Below, one piece after another: positions 1-10,749 of a stretch of DNA of 64,000 nt (its first letter is position 1; each line of letters starts with the position of its first letter). The position numbers and the translations under genes are program-made. The notes beneath the pieces were generated by a model. That model searched no databases and was not told where the DNA came from. It worked only from the letters and a program-made list of their open reading frames with translations. Location: positions 496,001 through 560,000 of the forward strand of contig NZ_JAOTIF010000002.1 in the NCBI RefSeq assembly GCF_025628885.1. The letters are read 5' to 3'. This stretch comes from Paraflavisolibacter caeni. GTDB taxonomy: Bacteria > Bacteroidota > Bacteroidia > Chitinophagales > Chitinophagaceae.

Positions 1-1
1 A

Positions 2-1726
2 CCTCGCAATCCTGTTGGGCTACTCCGTCTGAAATGGGACAAGAGCACTGTTGAGAGAAGTTTTGGGAATGTACTGTTTGATTACAGTTTTCATTTTTTA
101 CCAGACCTTCATGCTCATTTAAATTTAGGATATGATATTGCGAAAGGTGAAGGTACTATATATGTACCTGCTGAAGCAGCACAGAGTTGGGCTACCCAGG
201 GCATGAATAACGAGTATTCGCAACGTACCAATAATAAAGTAGTAGAGTTTTATTTTAACTATAATAAGACAGTCGACGCCATTCGAAGCAATATCAATGC
301 AACAGCTGGCTATGGATACTATGACAACAAGACAAAAAATTATAATTTTCCAAGCTTTAGTGCAAATGGTGATACGATAGCAGGATCTGTACCGATTTTC
401 CCCTTTGATATTCCAAGGAATACGTTGATCTCTTACTACGGCCGTTTGATCTATACGTATAATACCAAGTATATAGTGGCCGCCTCTATCCGTACAGACG
501 GTTCTTCCCGTTTTGCTCCGGACGTGCGTTGGGGTGTTTTCCCTTCTGTAGCTTTTACATGGAGAGTAAAGGATGAAGCAATCCTGAAAAATTCAAAAGC
601 ACTTTCTGATTTGAAACTTCGGTTGAGTTATGGCGTTACGGGTAACCAGGAAAATATTTCCAACTATTCTTATTTGTCAACTTATTCATTGAGTCAAAAT
701 GCTTCCCAATACCAGTTCGGTAATACTTTTTACAGTATGTTCACGCCCGCAGCTTATGTTTCTGACATTCAGTGGGAAGAAACTGATGCTTATAATGTAG
801 GGCTGGATTATGGCTTTATCAATAATCGCATTGTTGGAAGTGTCGAGTATTATAATAAGAAGACCAAGAATCTTTTAGGGCCTGTTAATATTCCGGTAGG
901 CTCGAATTTTACGAATCTTGTTACAACTAATGTAGGCAACCTCACCAATAGGGGATTTGAATTTAGTATTAGTGCTACACCTATAAGGAAAGAGGATTTT
1001 ACCTGGGATGTAAGTGTTAACTACGCAAATAATAAAACCGAAATTACCAACCTTTCCCTTACTGCTTCAAAAGACACCACTTTCCTTGGCTTTCCTGTTG
1101 GTGGTATTACAGGTGCTACAGGACAGAACATCCAGATTCATACGGTTGGTTATAGTCCTTTTGCATTCTTTGTGTTCAAGCAATTGTATCATGTAAATGG
1201 AAAACCTATCGAGGGCGCGTATGAAGATTTGAATCGTGATGGAATTATCAATCAAAAAGATCAGTACCGTTTCCGGTCTCCATTTCCCAACCATATTTTA
1301 GGTTTCAATACACAGGTTACTTATCGAAAATGGAGTCTGAATACAGTATTGCGTGCCAACTTCGGGAATTATGTGTATAATAATGTAGCGTCAAACCTCG
1401 GTGTTCAAAGAAATCTCCTGAATCCAAGTGGTGTGCTTGGTAATGCGCATACAGACATATTGAAAACGGGCTTTATCAATAATCAGTTTCAATCAGATTA
1501 CTATATACAGAATGCTGAATTTGTTCGGATGGATAATCTGGGTATTAACTATAATGCCGGTCATGTATTCCATAATGAGATCAATCTGCTTTTACAACTG
1601 AATTGTCAGAATGTGTTTGTGATTACACCTTATGAGGGAACAGATCCTGAGATTTATGGTGGCATCGATAATAACTTTTATCCCAGGCCAAGGATATTTA
1701 CTTTGGGTGTGAATCTTGATTTTTAA
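2..1726 (+). CDS. SusC/RagA-family TonB-dependent outer-membrane transporter, C-terminal part (5' partial)
   Basis: The frame is open from base 2, so the gene starts upstream and 574 residues are visible. The sequence is a run of amphipathic beta-strands rich in Asn, Tyr and aromatic residues. It has the SusC barrel phrase around RTDGSSRF, followed by FPSVAFTWRVKDE, and it ends in a terminal beta strand with Phe as last residue (TLGVNLDF), as outer-membrane barrels do. The plug and carboxypeptidase-like N-terminal domains lie outside the window. A SusD-like lipoprotein gene follows 31 bases later, so the two form a glycan import pair. The substrate cannot be told. The pair is clearly less similar to the two other SusC/D pairs in the window than those are to each other. 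Confidence 0.95.
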   Translation, partial: PRNPVGLLRLKWDKSTVERSFGNVLFDYSFHFLPDLHAHLNLGYDIAKGEGTIYVPAEAAQSWATQGMNNEYSQRTNNKVVEFYFNYNKTVDAIRSNINATAGYGYYDNKTKNYNFPSFSANGDTIAGSVPIFPFDIPRNTLISYYGRLIYTYNTKYIVAASIRTDGSSRFAPDVRWGVFPSVAFTWRVKDEAILKNSKALSDLKLRLSYGVTGNQENISNYSYLSTYSLSQNASQYQFGNTFYSMFTPAAYVSDIQWEETDAYNVGLDYGFINNRIVGSVEYYNKKTKNLLGPVNIPVGSNFTNLVTTNVGNLTNRGFEFSISATPIRKEDFTWDVSVNYANNKTEITNLSLTASKDTTFLGFPVGGITGATGQNIQIHTVGYSPFAFFVFKQLYHVNGKPIEGAYEDLNRDGIINQKDQYRFRSPFPNHILGFNTQVTYRKWSLNTVLRANFGNYVYNNVASNLGVQRNLLNPSGVLGNAHTDILKTGFINNQFQSDYYIQNAEFVRMDNLGINYNAGHVFHNEINLLLQLNCQNVFVITPYEGTDPEIYGGIDNNFYPRPRIFTLGVNLDF

Positions 1727-1757
1727 TGTCTCGTTTTATAAAGTAAATGCATGCCGT

Positions 1758-3347
1758 ATGAAAAACAATTTATTAAGAATATTTGTTTTTGTTGTAGTTC
1801 TAACAGGCATTTTTACTTCCTGTAATAAAGATTTGGATCGTACACCAACGAATGAAACAACTGCCGATGCTGCTTACAGCTCCGCAGAAGGTTATAAGCA
1901 GGCATTGGCAAAAGTGTATGGCAGTTATGCATTAACCGGCAGTTCCGGACCAAACAGTACCGATTTAGGTGGTATAGATCCGGGCACCTCAGACTTTTTA
2001 CGTTTATACTGGGTTGCGCAGGAAATAACCACAGATGAAGCTATGATCATTTGGAGTGATCCGGGCTTGCCTGAATTTCATAACCTGAACTGGAGTTCCA
2101 GTAATGTTATGCTAACAGGTTTGTATAACAGGTGTCTTTATCAAATTACCGTATGCAATGAGTTTATAAGAGAAGCTTCTGATGGCAAATTAAGTAGCCG
2201 GGGCATAACAGGTACAGCTGCGGATTCTGTTCGTTTCTACAGGGCTGAAGCTCGTTTTTTAAGAGCGTTTCAGTATTGGGTAGTTATGGACTTATTTGCC
2301 AATCCGCCATTTGTAACAGAGACTGACCCTATTGGATCTTATTTGCCAAAACAAATCAGCAGGGCCAATTTATTTAACTATATAGAATCTGAGTTGAAGG
2401 CGATTGAAGGAGGGATGATTGCGCCAAGGCAAAATGAATATGGCAGGGTTGACCAGGCCGCAGTATGGGCGTTGTTGGCCCGGTTATACCTGAATGCAGA
2501 AGTTTATCTGGGCCAGGGCAATGGCAGGTTTACTGATGCAATTACATATGCCAGCAAAGTCATTAATTCCGGCTATACGTTATCTCCCAACTATAGATAT
2601 CTATTTTTAGCGGACAATAACACTAATAATAATGAGATTTTATTGCCCATTAATTATGATGGCGTGTTTACACAAAATTGGGGTGGTACAACATTCATCA
2701 TTAATGCTGCCATCAATAATGAGTTAAACCCGCCTGCTTTTGGGGTGCCTACTGGAGGGTGGGGTGGTATGCGTAGTACTAAAAATCTGCCATTATTGTT
2801 TGGTGATTATAGTGGCAATACAGACAAACGAGCCATGTTTGTCGGTTCTACCTTGGAAATCACAGATCCTTCGGTCTATAAGCAAGGTTTGGCTGTTGTG
2901 AAGTTTAAAAATATCACTTCTACTGGTGCTACACCATCATCAGCTAATGGAACCTTTGCCTCTACAGATTTTCCCCTTTTCCGTTTAAGTGAAATGTATC
3001 TGGTTTATGCAGAGGCTGTATTGAGAGGAGGTGCCGGAGGCAGCATGACGACTGCTTTGCAATATATCAACTCGCTTCGCACCCGCGCTTTTGGCAACAC
3101 AGGAGGCAATCTAAATACATTGACCCTGAATGACATCCTTGATGAAAGAGGCCGTGAATTATATTGGGAAGCATACCGCCGCACCGATCTGATACGTTTC
3201 GGCATATTTACCAGTGCGTCTTATTTATGGCCCTGGAAAGGTGGAGTGCAGGGCGGAAGAGGTGTTGATCCTAAATATAATATTTTCCCAATACCGGCTA
3301 CGGATATTATTGCTAATCCCAACCTGGCACAAAATACCGGGTATTGA
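1758..3347 (+). CDS. SusD/RagB-family outer-membrane glycan-binding lipoprotein
   Basis: This is the partner of the preceding SusC and acts as the surface lipoprotein lid that delivers glycan to the barrel. The open frame begins at 1716, overlapping the SusC end. I prefer the start at 1758 because it opens directly with a lipoprotein signal: MKNNLL, a hydrophobic stretch and a lipobox ending in Cys22 (FTSC). Length is 529 residues. The SusD hallmarks are TPR-like helices in the N-terminal half (AEARFLRAFQYWVVMDLF), the LSEMYLVYAEA helix, the DERGRELYWEAYRRTDLIRFG segment and the terminal FPIPATDIIANPNLAQNTGY. The next gene is 410 bases away behind a regulated-looking promoter, so this gene closes its operon. 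Confidence 0.95.
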   Translation: MKNNLLRIFVFVVVLTGIFTSCNKDLDRTPTNETTADAAYSSAEGYKQALAKVYGSYALTGSSGPNSTDLGGIDPGTSDFLRLYWVAQEITTDEAMIIWSDPGLPEFHNLNWSSSNVMLTGLYNRCLYQITVCNEFIREASDGKLSSRGITGTAADSVRFYRAEARFLRAFQYWVVMDLFANPPFVTETDPIGSYLPKQISRANLFNYIESELKAIEGGMIAPRQNEYGRVDQAAVWALLARLYLNAEVYLGQGNGRFTDAITYASKVINSGYTLSPNYRYLFLADNNTNNNEILLPINYDGVFTQNWGGTTFIINAAINNELNPPAFGVPTGGWGGMRSTKNLPLLFGDYSGNTDKRAMFVGSTLEITDPSVYKQGLAVVKFKNITSTGATPSSANGTFASTDFPLFRLSEMYLVYAEAVLRGGAGGSMTTALQYINSLRTRAFGNTGGNLNTLTLNDILDERGRELYWEAYRRTDLIRFGIFTSASYLWPWKGGVQGGRGVDPKYNIFPIPATDIIANPNLAQNTGY

Positions 3348-4737
<1,390 letters not shown>

Positions 4738-4814
4738 TCTGAACCTGGATTAAATAAACCAATACAATCAATCAAATAAATCAATCAACAAACTTTAAAA
4801 TCAATTAAAAGACA

Positions 4815-5882
4815 ATGAAAAAATACCAAGCTGGTGTTTTATATGGCAAAGAGCTGGAAGCACTCTATAAGGATGCCAAAGAGAATGGGTTTGCTTTGCC
4901 TGCAGTAAATACCATCGGCACCAATACAATCAATGCTACCCTGGAAACAGCTGCCAAAGTAAATTCTCCTGTTATTATCCAATTCTCCAACGGCGGAGCG
5001 CAATTTATTGCAGGTAAGGGTATGCCTAATGACAATCTGCAGGCCAATATAGCAGGTGGCATTTCTGGTGCCCTGCACGTACATAATGTTGCTAAATATT
5101 ATGGCGTTCCCGTGGTGTTGCACACTGACCATGCCGCCAAAAAGTGGCTGCCTTGGGTGAGTGGACTGATTGACGCGGGTGCCCAATTCTTTAAAGAAAA
5201 AGGACAGCCTTTATTCTCTTCCCACATGTTGGACCTTTCTGAAGAACCTATTGAAGAAAACATTGAAACCTCAGTGAACTTCTATAAGCGCATGGCGCCC
5301 TTAGGTATGGGCATTGAAATCGAACTGGGTGTAACCGGTGGTGAAGAAGATGGTGTGGATAACAGTGGAGTAGAAAACGACAAATTATATACCCAGCCCC
5401 AGGAAGTGGCCTATGCCTATGAACACCTGAAACAGGTAGGTAATCTATTTACCATTGCTGCTGCTTTTGGTAATGTACATGGTGTGTACAGCCCTGGTAA
5501 TGTGGAGCTGAGGCCCATCATCCTGAAGAACAGCCAGGAATACATCCGTCAAAACTATGGTACCGGTGAAAAGCCTGTATATTTTGTGTTCCACGGCGGC
5601 AGCGGCTCTCCTCAGCGTCAGATCAGGGAAGCGATTGAATATGGTGCTATCAAAATGAACCTGGATACGGATCTGCAGTGGGCATTCTGGGAAGGCATTT
5701 TGAACAACTATAAAAAGTATGAAGACTTCCTGCAAGGACAATTAGGTAATCCTGAAGGTGCTGACAAGCCCAACAAAAAGCACTACGATCCCCGCGTATG
5801 GCTGCGCAAAGGAGAGGAAAACTTCGTAAAAAGATTGACACAGTCTTTTGAAGACCTCAACTGCATCAACAGAAACGCATAA
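4815..5882 (+). CDS. fbaA: Class II fructose-bisphosphate aldolase
   Basis: A zinc-dependent aldolase that splits fructose-1,6-bisphosphate into dihydroxyacetone phosphate and glyceraldehyde-3-phosphate. Length is 355 residues, close to the E. coli FbaA type. The sequence shows the zinc and catalytic motif HTDHAAKK, the SSHMLDLSEE loop, EIELGVTGGEEDGVDN, the zinc-binding NVHGVYSPGN, the phosphate-binding FHGGSGS and NLDTDLQWAFW. The start follows an A-rich leader without Shine-Dalgarno sequence, normal for this phylum. It sits between pfkA and adhE, so consecutive glycolytic steps are co-located. A strong hairpin follows the stop codon. Confidence 0.97.
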   Translation: MKKYQAGVLYGKELEALYKDAKENGFALPAVNTIGTNTINATLETAAKVNSPVIIQFSNGGAQFIAGKGMPNDNLQANIAGGISGALHVHNVAKYYGVPVVLHTDHAAKKWLPWVSGLIDAGAQFFKEKGQPLFSSHMLDLSEEPIEENIETSVNFYKRMAPLGMGIEIELGVTGGEEDGVDNSGVENDKLYTQPQEVAYAYEHLKQVGNLFTIAAAFGNVHGVYSPGNVELRPIILKNSQEYIRQNYGTGEKPVYFVFHGGSGSPQRQIREAIEYGAIKMNLDTDLQWAFWEGILNNYKKYEDFLQGQLGNPEGADKPNKKHYDPRVWLRKGEENFVKRLTQSFEDLNCINRNA

Positions 5883-5893
5883 ATAAAATAAAG

Positions 5894-5927
5894 TTTGTTT
5901 CACCTGCGATTGTGCAGGTGAAACAAA
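5894..5927 (+). other. Perfect 14-bp hairpin between fba and adhE
   Basis: TTTGTTTCACCTGC (5894-5907) pairs perfectly with 5914-5927 around a 6-base loop. No T-tract follows, so this is more likely an mRNA processing or stabilising structure, or a weak terminator, than a standard intrinsic terminator. A small hairpin (GCCTC/GAGGC) follows near 5950. Confidence 0.5.
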
Positions 5928-6019
5928 ATACCTGGTAACAGCATCACCGCCTCTTCGAGGCATCATTATAAAACGAAATCCGATGATATTTTTCTTAAAA
6001 AAACATTTAGTAAAAAGTT

Positions 6020-8761
6020 ATGTCAACCAAAAAGAGGAAGGGCAAAGCGGTACAGCAAGAAAAAGAAGTACAGCAGGAGGCTGCCCCGCAGGGACCTACT
6101 TCCTCCCTACAAAACACAAACAGTATGAGAGTTACAAATCTTCAGGAGCTTTCGCAACGCATTGACCAGATTCGTGCAGCGCAGAAAAAGTATTCCACCT
6201 ATAGTCAAGAGCAGGTGGATGAGATCTTCCGTCAGGCCGCCATCGCTGCCAACAACGCCCGCATCCAGTTGGCTAAAATGGCCGTAGCCGAGACCGGGAT
6301 GGGATTGGTCGAAGACAAGGTGATCAAAAACCACTTCGCATCCGAATACATCTACAACCAGTATAAAAACGAAAAAACCTGTGGCGTCATTGAAACCGAT
6401 GAAGCCTTCGGCATCACCAAAATAGCAGAACCTATTGGCGTGATCGCTGCCGTGGTGCCCACCACCAACCCCACCTCCACAGCTATCTTCAAGGCCCTCA
6501 TCAGCCTCAAAACCCGCAACGGCATTATCTTCTCTCCCCATCCAAGGGCAAAGAAAAGCACCATTGCCGCCGCTCAGCTTGTCCTCGATGCTGCCGTGAA
6601 AGCAGGCGCCCCCGAAGGCATTATCGGCTGGATCGATGAACCTTCCGTAGAACTCTCCCAACTGGTGATGAGCAAAGCTGACCTCATTTTAGCCACCGGC
6701 GGTCCAGGTATGGTGAAATCCGCTTACTCCTCCGGTAAGCCTGCCATTGGAGTAGGCGCCGGTAACACCCCTGCCATCATTGATGAAACTGCCCACCTCA
6801 AAATGGCCGTCAACTCAGTCCTTCTGTCCAAAACCTTTGACAATGGTATGATCTGCGCCTCCGAACAATCCGTCATTGTAGTAGAGGAAGTGTATGAAGA
6901 AGTTAAAAAAGAATTTGATGAAAGAGGGGCTTACCTGCTCAAAGGTGATGAACTGGATAAAGTAAGACAAATCATTTTGGTCAACGGTGTGCTAAACGCT
7001 AACATCGTGGGTCAGAGTGCCTATAAAATTGCCAAACTCGCAGGCTTTGAAGTGCCCGAAGCGACCAAGGTGCTCATTGGTGAGGTAGATTCTGTAGAGC
7101 ATGAAGAGCCCTTCTCCCATGAAAAGCTCTCCACAATACTGGCCATGTACAAGGCTAAAAACTTTGATGAGGCACTCAGAAAAGCCGTGCGCCTCGTAGA
7201 GCTGGGTGGCTTTGGACACACATCTGTGCTCTATACAGATCCTGTAAAATCTATTGATCGCGTGGAACGCTTTGGCGCTGCCATGAAGACCGGTAGAACC
7301 ATCATCAACATGCCTTCATCTCAAGGGGCTATTGGTGATATCTTCAACTTTAAATTATCTCCTTCCCTTACTTTGGGCTGTGGAAGCTGGGGTGGTAACT
7401 CCGTTTCAGAGAACGTAGGAGTAAAGCATTTATTAAATATTAAGAGTGTGGCCAACAGAAGAGAAAACATGCTATGGTTCCGCGTACCCGAGAAGATCTA
7501 CTTTAAATATGGCTGTATGCCGGTAGCCCTCAGGGAGCTGAGAGATCTGGGCAAAAAGAAAGCATTCATTGTGACCGATAAGGTGCTTTATGAGCTGGGC
7601 TTCATTGAACCAGTGGTTAAAGTACTGGAAGAGCTCGCAATCGACTACAAAATTTTCTTTGATGTGGCTCCGGATCCTACCCTGGCTACTGCCCGCAAAG
7701 GAGCAGAGGAAATGATCTCCTTCCAGCCTGATACCGTGATTGCGCTTGGTGGTGGCTCACCTATGGATGCAGCCAAGATCATGTGGGTGTTGTATGAACA
7801 TCCGGAGGTGCGCTTTGAAGACTTGGCCATGCGCTTTATGGACATCAGGAAAAGAGTGTATCCCTTCCCGCCATTGGGTGAAAAGGCAATGTTTGTGGCC
7901 ATCCCAACATCAGCAGGTACCGGTTCTGAGGTAACACCTTTCGCGGTGATCACCGACGAAAAGACTTCTATTAAGTATCCTTTGGCTGACTACGAATTAA
8001 CGCCCGACATCGCCATTGTGGATGCAGAGCTAATGATGAAAATGCCTAAGGGCTTGACATCCGCTTCCGGTATTGATGCCCTCACACACGCACTCGAGGC
8101 TTATGTGTCAGTACTGGCCTCTGAGTATACCAATGGACTGGCCCTGGAAGCCATCCGGCTGATCTTCAAGTACCTGCCTGCAGCCTATAGCGAAGGCACT
8201 ACCAATATAAAGGCAAGAGAAAAGATGGCCCATGCGGCCACCATTGCCGGGATGGCGTTTGCTAATGCATTTTTAGGTATTTGTCACTCTTTGGCCCACA
8301 AGCTGGGGGCTACCCACCATGTGCCACATGGAGTAGCGAATGGCATGTTGATCACCGAAGTGGTGCGCTTCAATGCGGTGGACAACCCAAGAAAGCAGGC
8401 TGCTTTCCCGCAGTACAAGTATCCCAATGCAAAATGGAGATACGCCCGTATCGCAGATTATTTGCAGTTGGGTGGAACTACCGATGCTGAAAAAATTGAA
8501 TTGCTCATTGCGGCTATTGAGGATCTGAAGGTGAAGGTTGGTATTCCGGCTTCTATCAAGGAGTATGGCATTGCCAAAGAAAAGTTCATTGCCACTTTGG
8601 ATGATATGAGTGAACAAGCCTTTGATGATCAGTGTACAGGAGCTAATCCAAGGTATCCCTTGATTTCTGAGCTTAAACAGCTTTACATCAATGCTTATGA
8701 AGGTAGGGCTCCTAAAACAGAAGCCGTATTGGAAGTAGCAGAAGAAGCCGTGGATGCTTAA
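6020..8761 (+). CDS. adhE: Bifunctional acetaldehyde-CoA / alcohol dehydrogenase
   Basis: AdhE reduces acetyl-CoA to acetaldehyde and then ethanol, regenerating two NAD+. The N-terminal half is an aldehyde dehydrogenase with catalytic Cys in DNGMICASEQS. The C-terminal half is an iron-dependent alcohol dehydrogenase with GGGSPMDAAK, PTSAGTGSEVTPF and the metal-binding stretches GIDALTHALEAY, CHSLAHKLG and HHVPHG. Two starts are possible. The ATG at 6020 gives 913 residues with a 35-residue Lys/Gln-rich extension. The ATG at 6125 opens MRVTNLQEL and matches the position where E. coli AdhE begins. An A-rich leader favours 6020. Terminator-like hairpins follow the stop. Such a gene implies fermentative ability or a redox overflow route. 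Confidence 0.96.
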   Translation: MSTKKRKGKAVQQEKEVQQEAAPQGPTSSLQNTNSMRVTNLQELSQRIDQIRAAQKKYSTYSQEQVDEIFRQAAIAANNARIQLAKMAVAETGMGLVEDKVIKNHFASEYIYNQYKNEKTCGVIETDEAFGITKIAEPIGVIAAVVPTTNPTSTAIFKALISLKTRNGIIFSPHPRAKKSTIAAAQLVLDAAVKAGAPEGIIGWIDEPSVELSQLVMSKADLILATGGPGMVKSAYSSGKPAIGVGAGNTPAIIDETAHLKMAVNSVLLSKTFDNGMICASEQSVIVVEEVYEEVKKEFDERGAYLLKGDELDKVRQIILVNGVLNANIVGQSAYKIAKLAGFEVPEATKVLIGEVDSVEHEEPFSHEKLSTILAMYKAKNFDEALRKAVRLVELGGFGHTSVLYTDPVKSIDRVERFGAAMKTGRTIINMPSSQGAIGDIFNFKLSPSLTLGCGSWGGNSVSENVGVKHLLNIKSVANRRENMLWFRVPEKIYFKYGCMPVALRELRDLGKKKAFIVTDKVLYELGFIEPVVKVLEELAIDYKIFFDVAPDPTLATARKGAEEMISFQPDTVIALGGGSPMDAAKIMWVLYEHPEVRFEDLAMRFMDIRKRVYPFPPLGEKAMFVAIPTSAGTGSEVTPFAVITDEKTSIKYPLADYELTPDIAIVDAELMMKMPKGLTSASGIDALTHALEAYVSVLASEYTNGLALEAIRLIFKYLPAAYSEGTTNIKAREKMAHAATIAGMAFANAFLGICHSLAHKLGATHHVPHGVANGMLITEVVRFNAVDNPRKQAAFPQYKYPNAKWRYARIADYLQLGGTTDAEKIELLIAAIEDLKVKVGIPASIKEYGIAKEKFIATLDDMSEQAFDDQCTGANPRYPLISELKQLYINAYEGRAPKTEAVLEVAEEAVDA

Positions 8762-8869
8762 TTATAAGACAGAAGCATAGCATAGTGCAACAAGAGGGCG
8801 GCAGCCCAAAGTGCTGCTGACCCTCTATTTAAAAAGAGTTCACTCTTCATTTTCATAGAAAAACAGCAC

Positions 8870-8899
8870 GCCTTTCCGTCTCTACGGAAGGGCTTTTTT
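8870..8899 (+). terminator. Intrinsic terminator after adhE
   Basis: GCCTTTCCGT (8870-8879) pairs with ACGGAAGGGC (8884-8893) with one G-T pair and a CTCT loop, followed by six T. A weaker hairpin, AGAGGG...CCCTCT at 8793-8826, lies between it and the adhE stop. Confidence 0.8.
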
Positions 8900-8940
8900 A
8901 TTAACTATCAGCAACTTTTAGCAATTATCTTAACAATTGA

Positions 8941-8974
8941 TTAGTTTAATCGTTTAAGCTATACCGTATCTTTG
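8941..8974 (+). promoter_or_regulatory. Promoter with LacI-type operator upstream of the fructose MFS gene
   Basis: Bases 8941-8962 match the palindrome at 3403-3424 in 17 of 22 positions, with the same core TTTAATCG. As in the first module, four bases separate it from an exact -7 box, here TATCTTTG (8967-8974). The equal spacing makes chance unlikely. The expected transcript start is near 8981. Confidence 0.65.
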
Positions 8975-9050
8975 TATTGAAAATTAGAATAGAACAACTA
9001 CTAACAGAGGTCAGAAAGCCAATCGTTAGTTTAATATATTGTAAGAATTT

Positions 9051-9106
9051 TCATATGGCAAGCAATCGTTAGACGCCTCTTGTTTCTACAAGGGGCTTTT
9101 TCTTTT
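9051..9106 (+). terminator. TCATATGGCA element plus intrinsic terminator inside the leader of the MFS gene
   Basis: GCCTCTTGT (9075-9083) pairs with ACAAGGGGC (9088-9096) around a TTCT loop, followed by a T-rich tail. It lies between the promoter at 8967 and the MFS gene, so it either ends a short RNA of about 130 nt or acts as an attenuator. AACAGAGG at 9003-9010 can pair with the left arm (with a one-base bulge) and could form an antiterminator. The preceding TCATATGGCA (9051-9060) recurs exactly at 30531, again just before a hairpin of the same design. Confidence 0.55.
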
Positions 9107-9340
9107 AGTATATGATCTGAAGTCAGTTTGCTTGTTACTAAAACTGAAACAATATTGGAATAATTGGATACAAAAATGAAACCCAGATAAGTTATTAATA
9201 TAAGCATGTTATTTAGGGGTTTGAAAATCAATGTTTTGTATTTTTCTTAACGATTTCTTCTCCATACAAGGTTTTGATACAAAATTGCTAGGGTTCCGCA
9301 GGTCTGGAGGTGTAAGATTGCTGGAAATTTTGCTTGTCGT

Positions 9341-10672
9341 ATGAACAAAAGAAAAGTTTTCCTGTGGAGCCTGATTGTTGCTTTAGGCGGCTTTTTGTTC
9401 GGATTTGACACTGCGGTCATATCTGGTGCGGAACAATCTATCCAGAAATACTGGAATCTTTCGCCTGTCGAACATGGTTTAACTGTTTCCATAGCTTTAA
9501 TAGGTACTGTTCTTGGTTCCCTTTTAGGAAGTATTCCTTCTGATGTATTGGGCAGAAGGTCTACCCTCATGATCATTGCTGCCCTTTATCTTCTTTCTTC
9601 TCTAGGTACTGCCTTAGCCACTAACTGGTATTTATTTCTACTATTCCGTTTTGCAGGAGGATTAGGCGTAGGTGCCTCTTCTGTAACTGCTCCCGTATAT
9701 ATATCTGAAATTGCTCCAGCGCAAAAACGTGGTAGACTGGTGGCCTTATTCCAATTTAATATTGTATTAGGCATTGTGTTTTCCTATTTATCCAACTACT
9801 TGATTGGGCAGGAAGGTGCGACTGCCTGGAGGTGGATGTTAGGTGTACAAGCTTTCCCTTCTTTATTATTCCTGGTATTGCTTCAACTTGTGCCTGAGAG
9901 TCCTCGTTGGCTGATTTCCTATAAAGGCAAAATCGAAGAAGCCAGGGCTATTTTACAAGTAGTAAGCCCTGATAGTTATAATGCAGAGGTCGAAAGTATT
10001 AAAAATACAAATCTGGCAGGGGAAGCTCAGGGTTATAGTAGCAATTTACTTTCGCGCAAATACAAATTCCCCATCTTTTTGGCAGTAACCTTTGCGGTAT
10101 TTAACCAGTTATCTGGTATTAATGCGATTATTTATTATGCACCTCGCATTTTTGAAATGACCGGGTTGGGCAGAAGTTATTCTCTTTTGTCTACCTTAGG
10201 TATCGGTGCAGTGAACTTTCTGTTTACACTTCTTGCTATCAACTTCATCGATAAAATCGGGCGCAGGAAACTCATGTTCATTGGTTCTTTAGGACTTATC
10301 GCCACTTTGGGACTAGTAGCACAAGCCTTTTACGCTAAAAACTTTAATGGCTGGGGTGTGACGGTCTTCCTGTTGGTTTACATTGCTTTTTTTGCTTTCA
10401 GTCAGGGCGCGGTAATATGGGTGTTCATCTCTGAGATCTTTCCTAACCATGTGAGAGCCAAGGGCCAAACATTAGGCGGTACCACACACTGGGTGATGGC
10501 AGCCCTGGTTGCCTTTTCTTTTCCAATGCTGGCAGAAAAACTGGGCGGCGGCCATACATTTTTATTCTTCTGTGTGATGATGGTCCTGCAACTGCTTTTT
10601 GTCTGGAAGGTGATGCCAGAGACAAAGGGAAAATCGCTGGAGCAAATTGAACAGACACTGGTTCTGCATTAA
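9341..10672 (+). CDS. MFS sugar porter (probable fructose / fructo-oligosaccharide importer)
   Basis: An inner-membrane major facilitator protein of the sugar porter family (XylE/GLUT type), 443 residues with about 12 hydrophobic segments. Family marks are GGFLFGFDTAVISGAE in the first helix, the loop motif DVLGRRS, PESPRWL at the end of helix 6, FNQLSGINAIIYYAPRIF in helix 7, DKIGRRK, and the final PETKGKSLEQIE. Fructokinase follows after 77 bases, which makes a monosaccharide substrate, most likely fructose, the natural inference. A paralogue with the same signature motifs lies at 17239. Sugar specificity cannot be read from sequence alone. Confidence 0.9.
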   Translation: MNKRKVFLWSLIVALGGFLFGFDTAVISGAEQSIQKYWNLSPVEHGLTVSIALIGTVLGSLLGSIPSDVLGRRSTLMIIAALYLLSSLGTALATNWYLFLLFRFAGGLGVGASSVTAPVYISEIAPAQKRGRLVALFQFNIVLGIVFSYLSNYLIGQEGATAWRWMLGVQAFPSLLFLVLLQLVPESPRWLISYKGKIEEARAILQVVSPDSYNAEVESIKNTNLAGEAQGYSSNLLSRKYKFPIFLAVTFAVFNQLSGINAIIYYAPRIFEMTGLGRSYSLLSTLGIGAVNFLFTLLAINFIDKIGRRKLMFIGSLGLIATLGLVAQAFYAKNFNGWGVTVFLLVYIAFFAFSQGAVIWVFISEIFPNHVRAKGQTLGGTTHWVMAALVAFSFPMLAEKLGGGHTFLFFCVMMVLQLLFVWKVMPETKGKSLEQIEQTLVLH

Positions 10673-10680
10673 TGGTTAAC

Positions 10681-10708
10681 GAGTAATGAATCATCACTGA
10701 TTACTCAT
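10681..10708. repeat. Short dispersed palindromic repeat (GAGTAAT...ATTACTC)
   Basis: GAGTAAT (10681-10687) pairs with ATTACTC (10700-10706). The 18 bases 10691-10708 recur exactly at 39327-39344 in another intergenic gap, and a diverged relative lies at 63078-63107. Confidence 0.6.
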
Positions 10709-10749
10709 GAACTCCGTACAGATTTTTAAATGCTCTAAAACTCTAAATC

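Larger units (their letters stand above)
8762..9340. other. Intergenic region between adhE and the MFS gene: terminators, operator-promoter and leader RNA
   Basis: No coding region is supported. In order it holds an imperfect hairpin (8793-8826), an intrinsic terminator (8870-8899), an operator-promoter module (8941-8974), and a roughly 130-nt stretch ending in a second intrinsic terminator (9075-9106). About 230 bases remain before the MFS start, in which I see no definite element. Confidence 0.7.
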
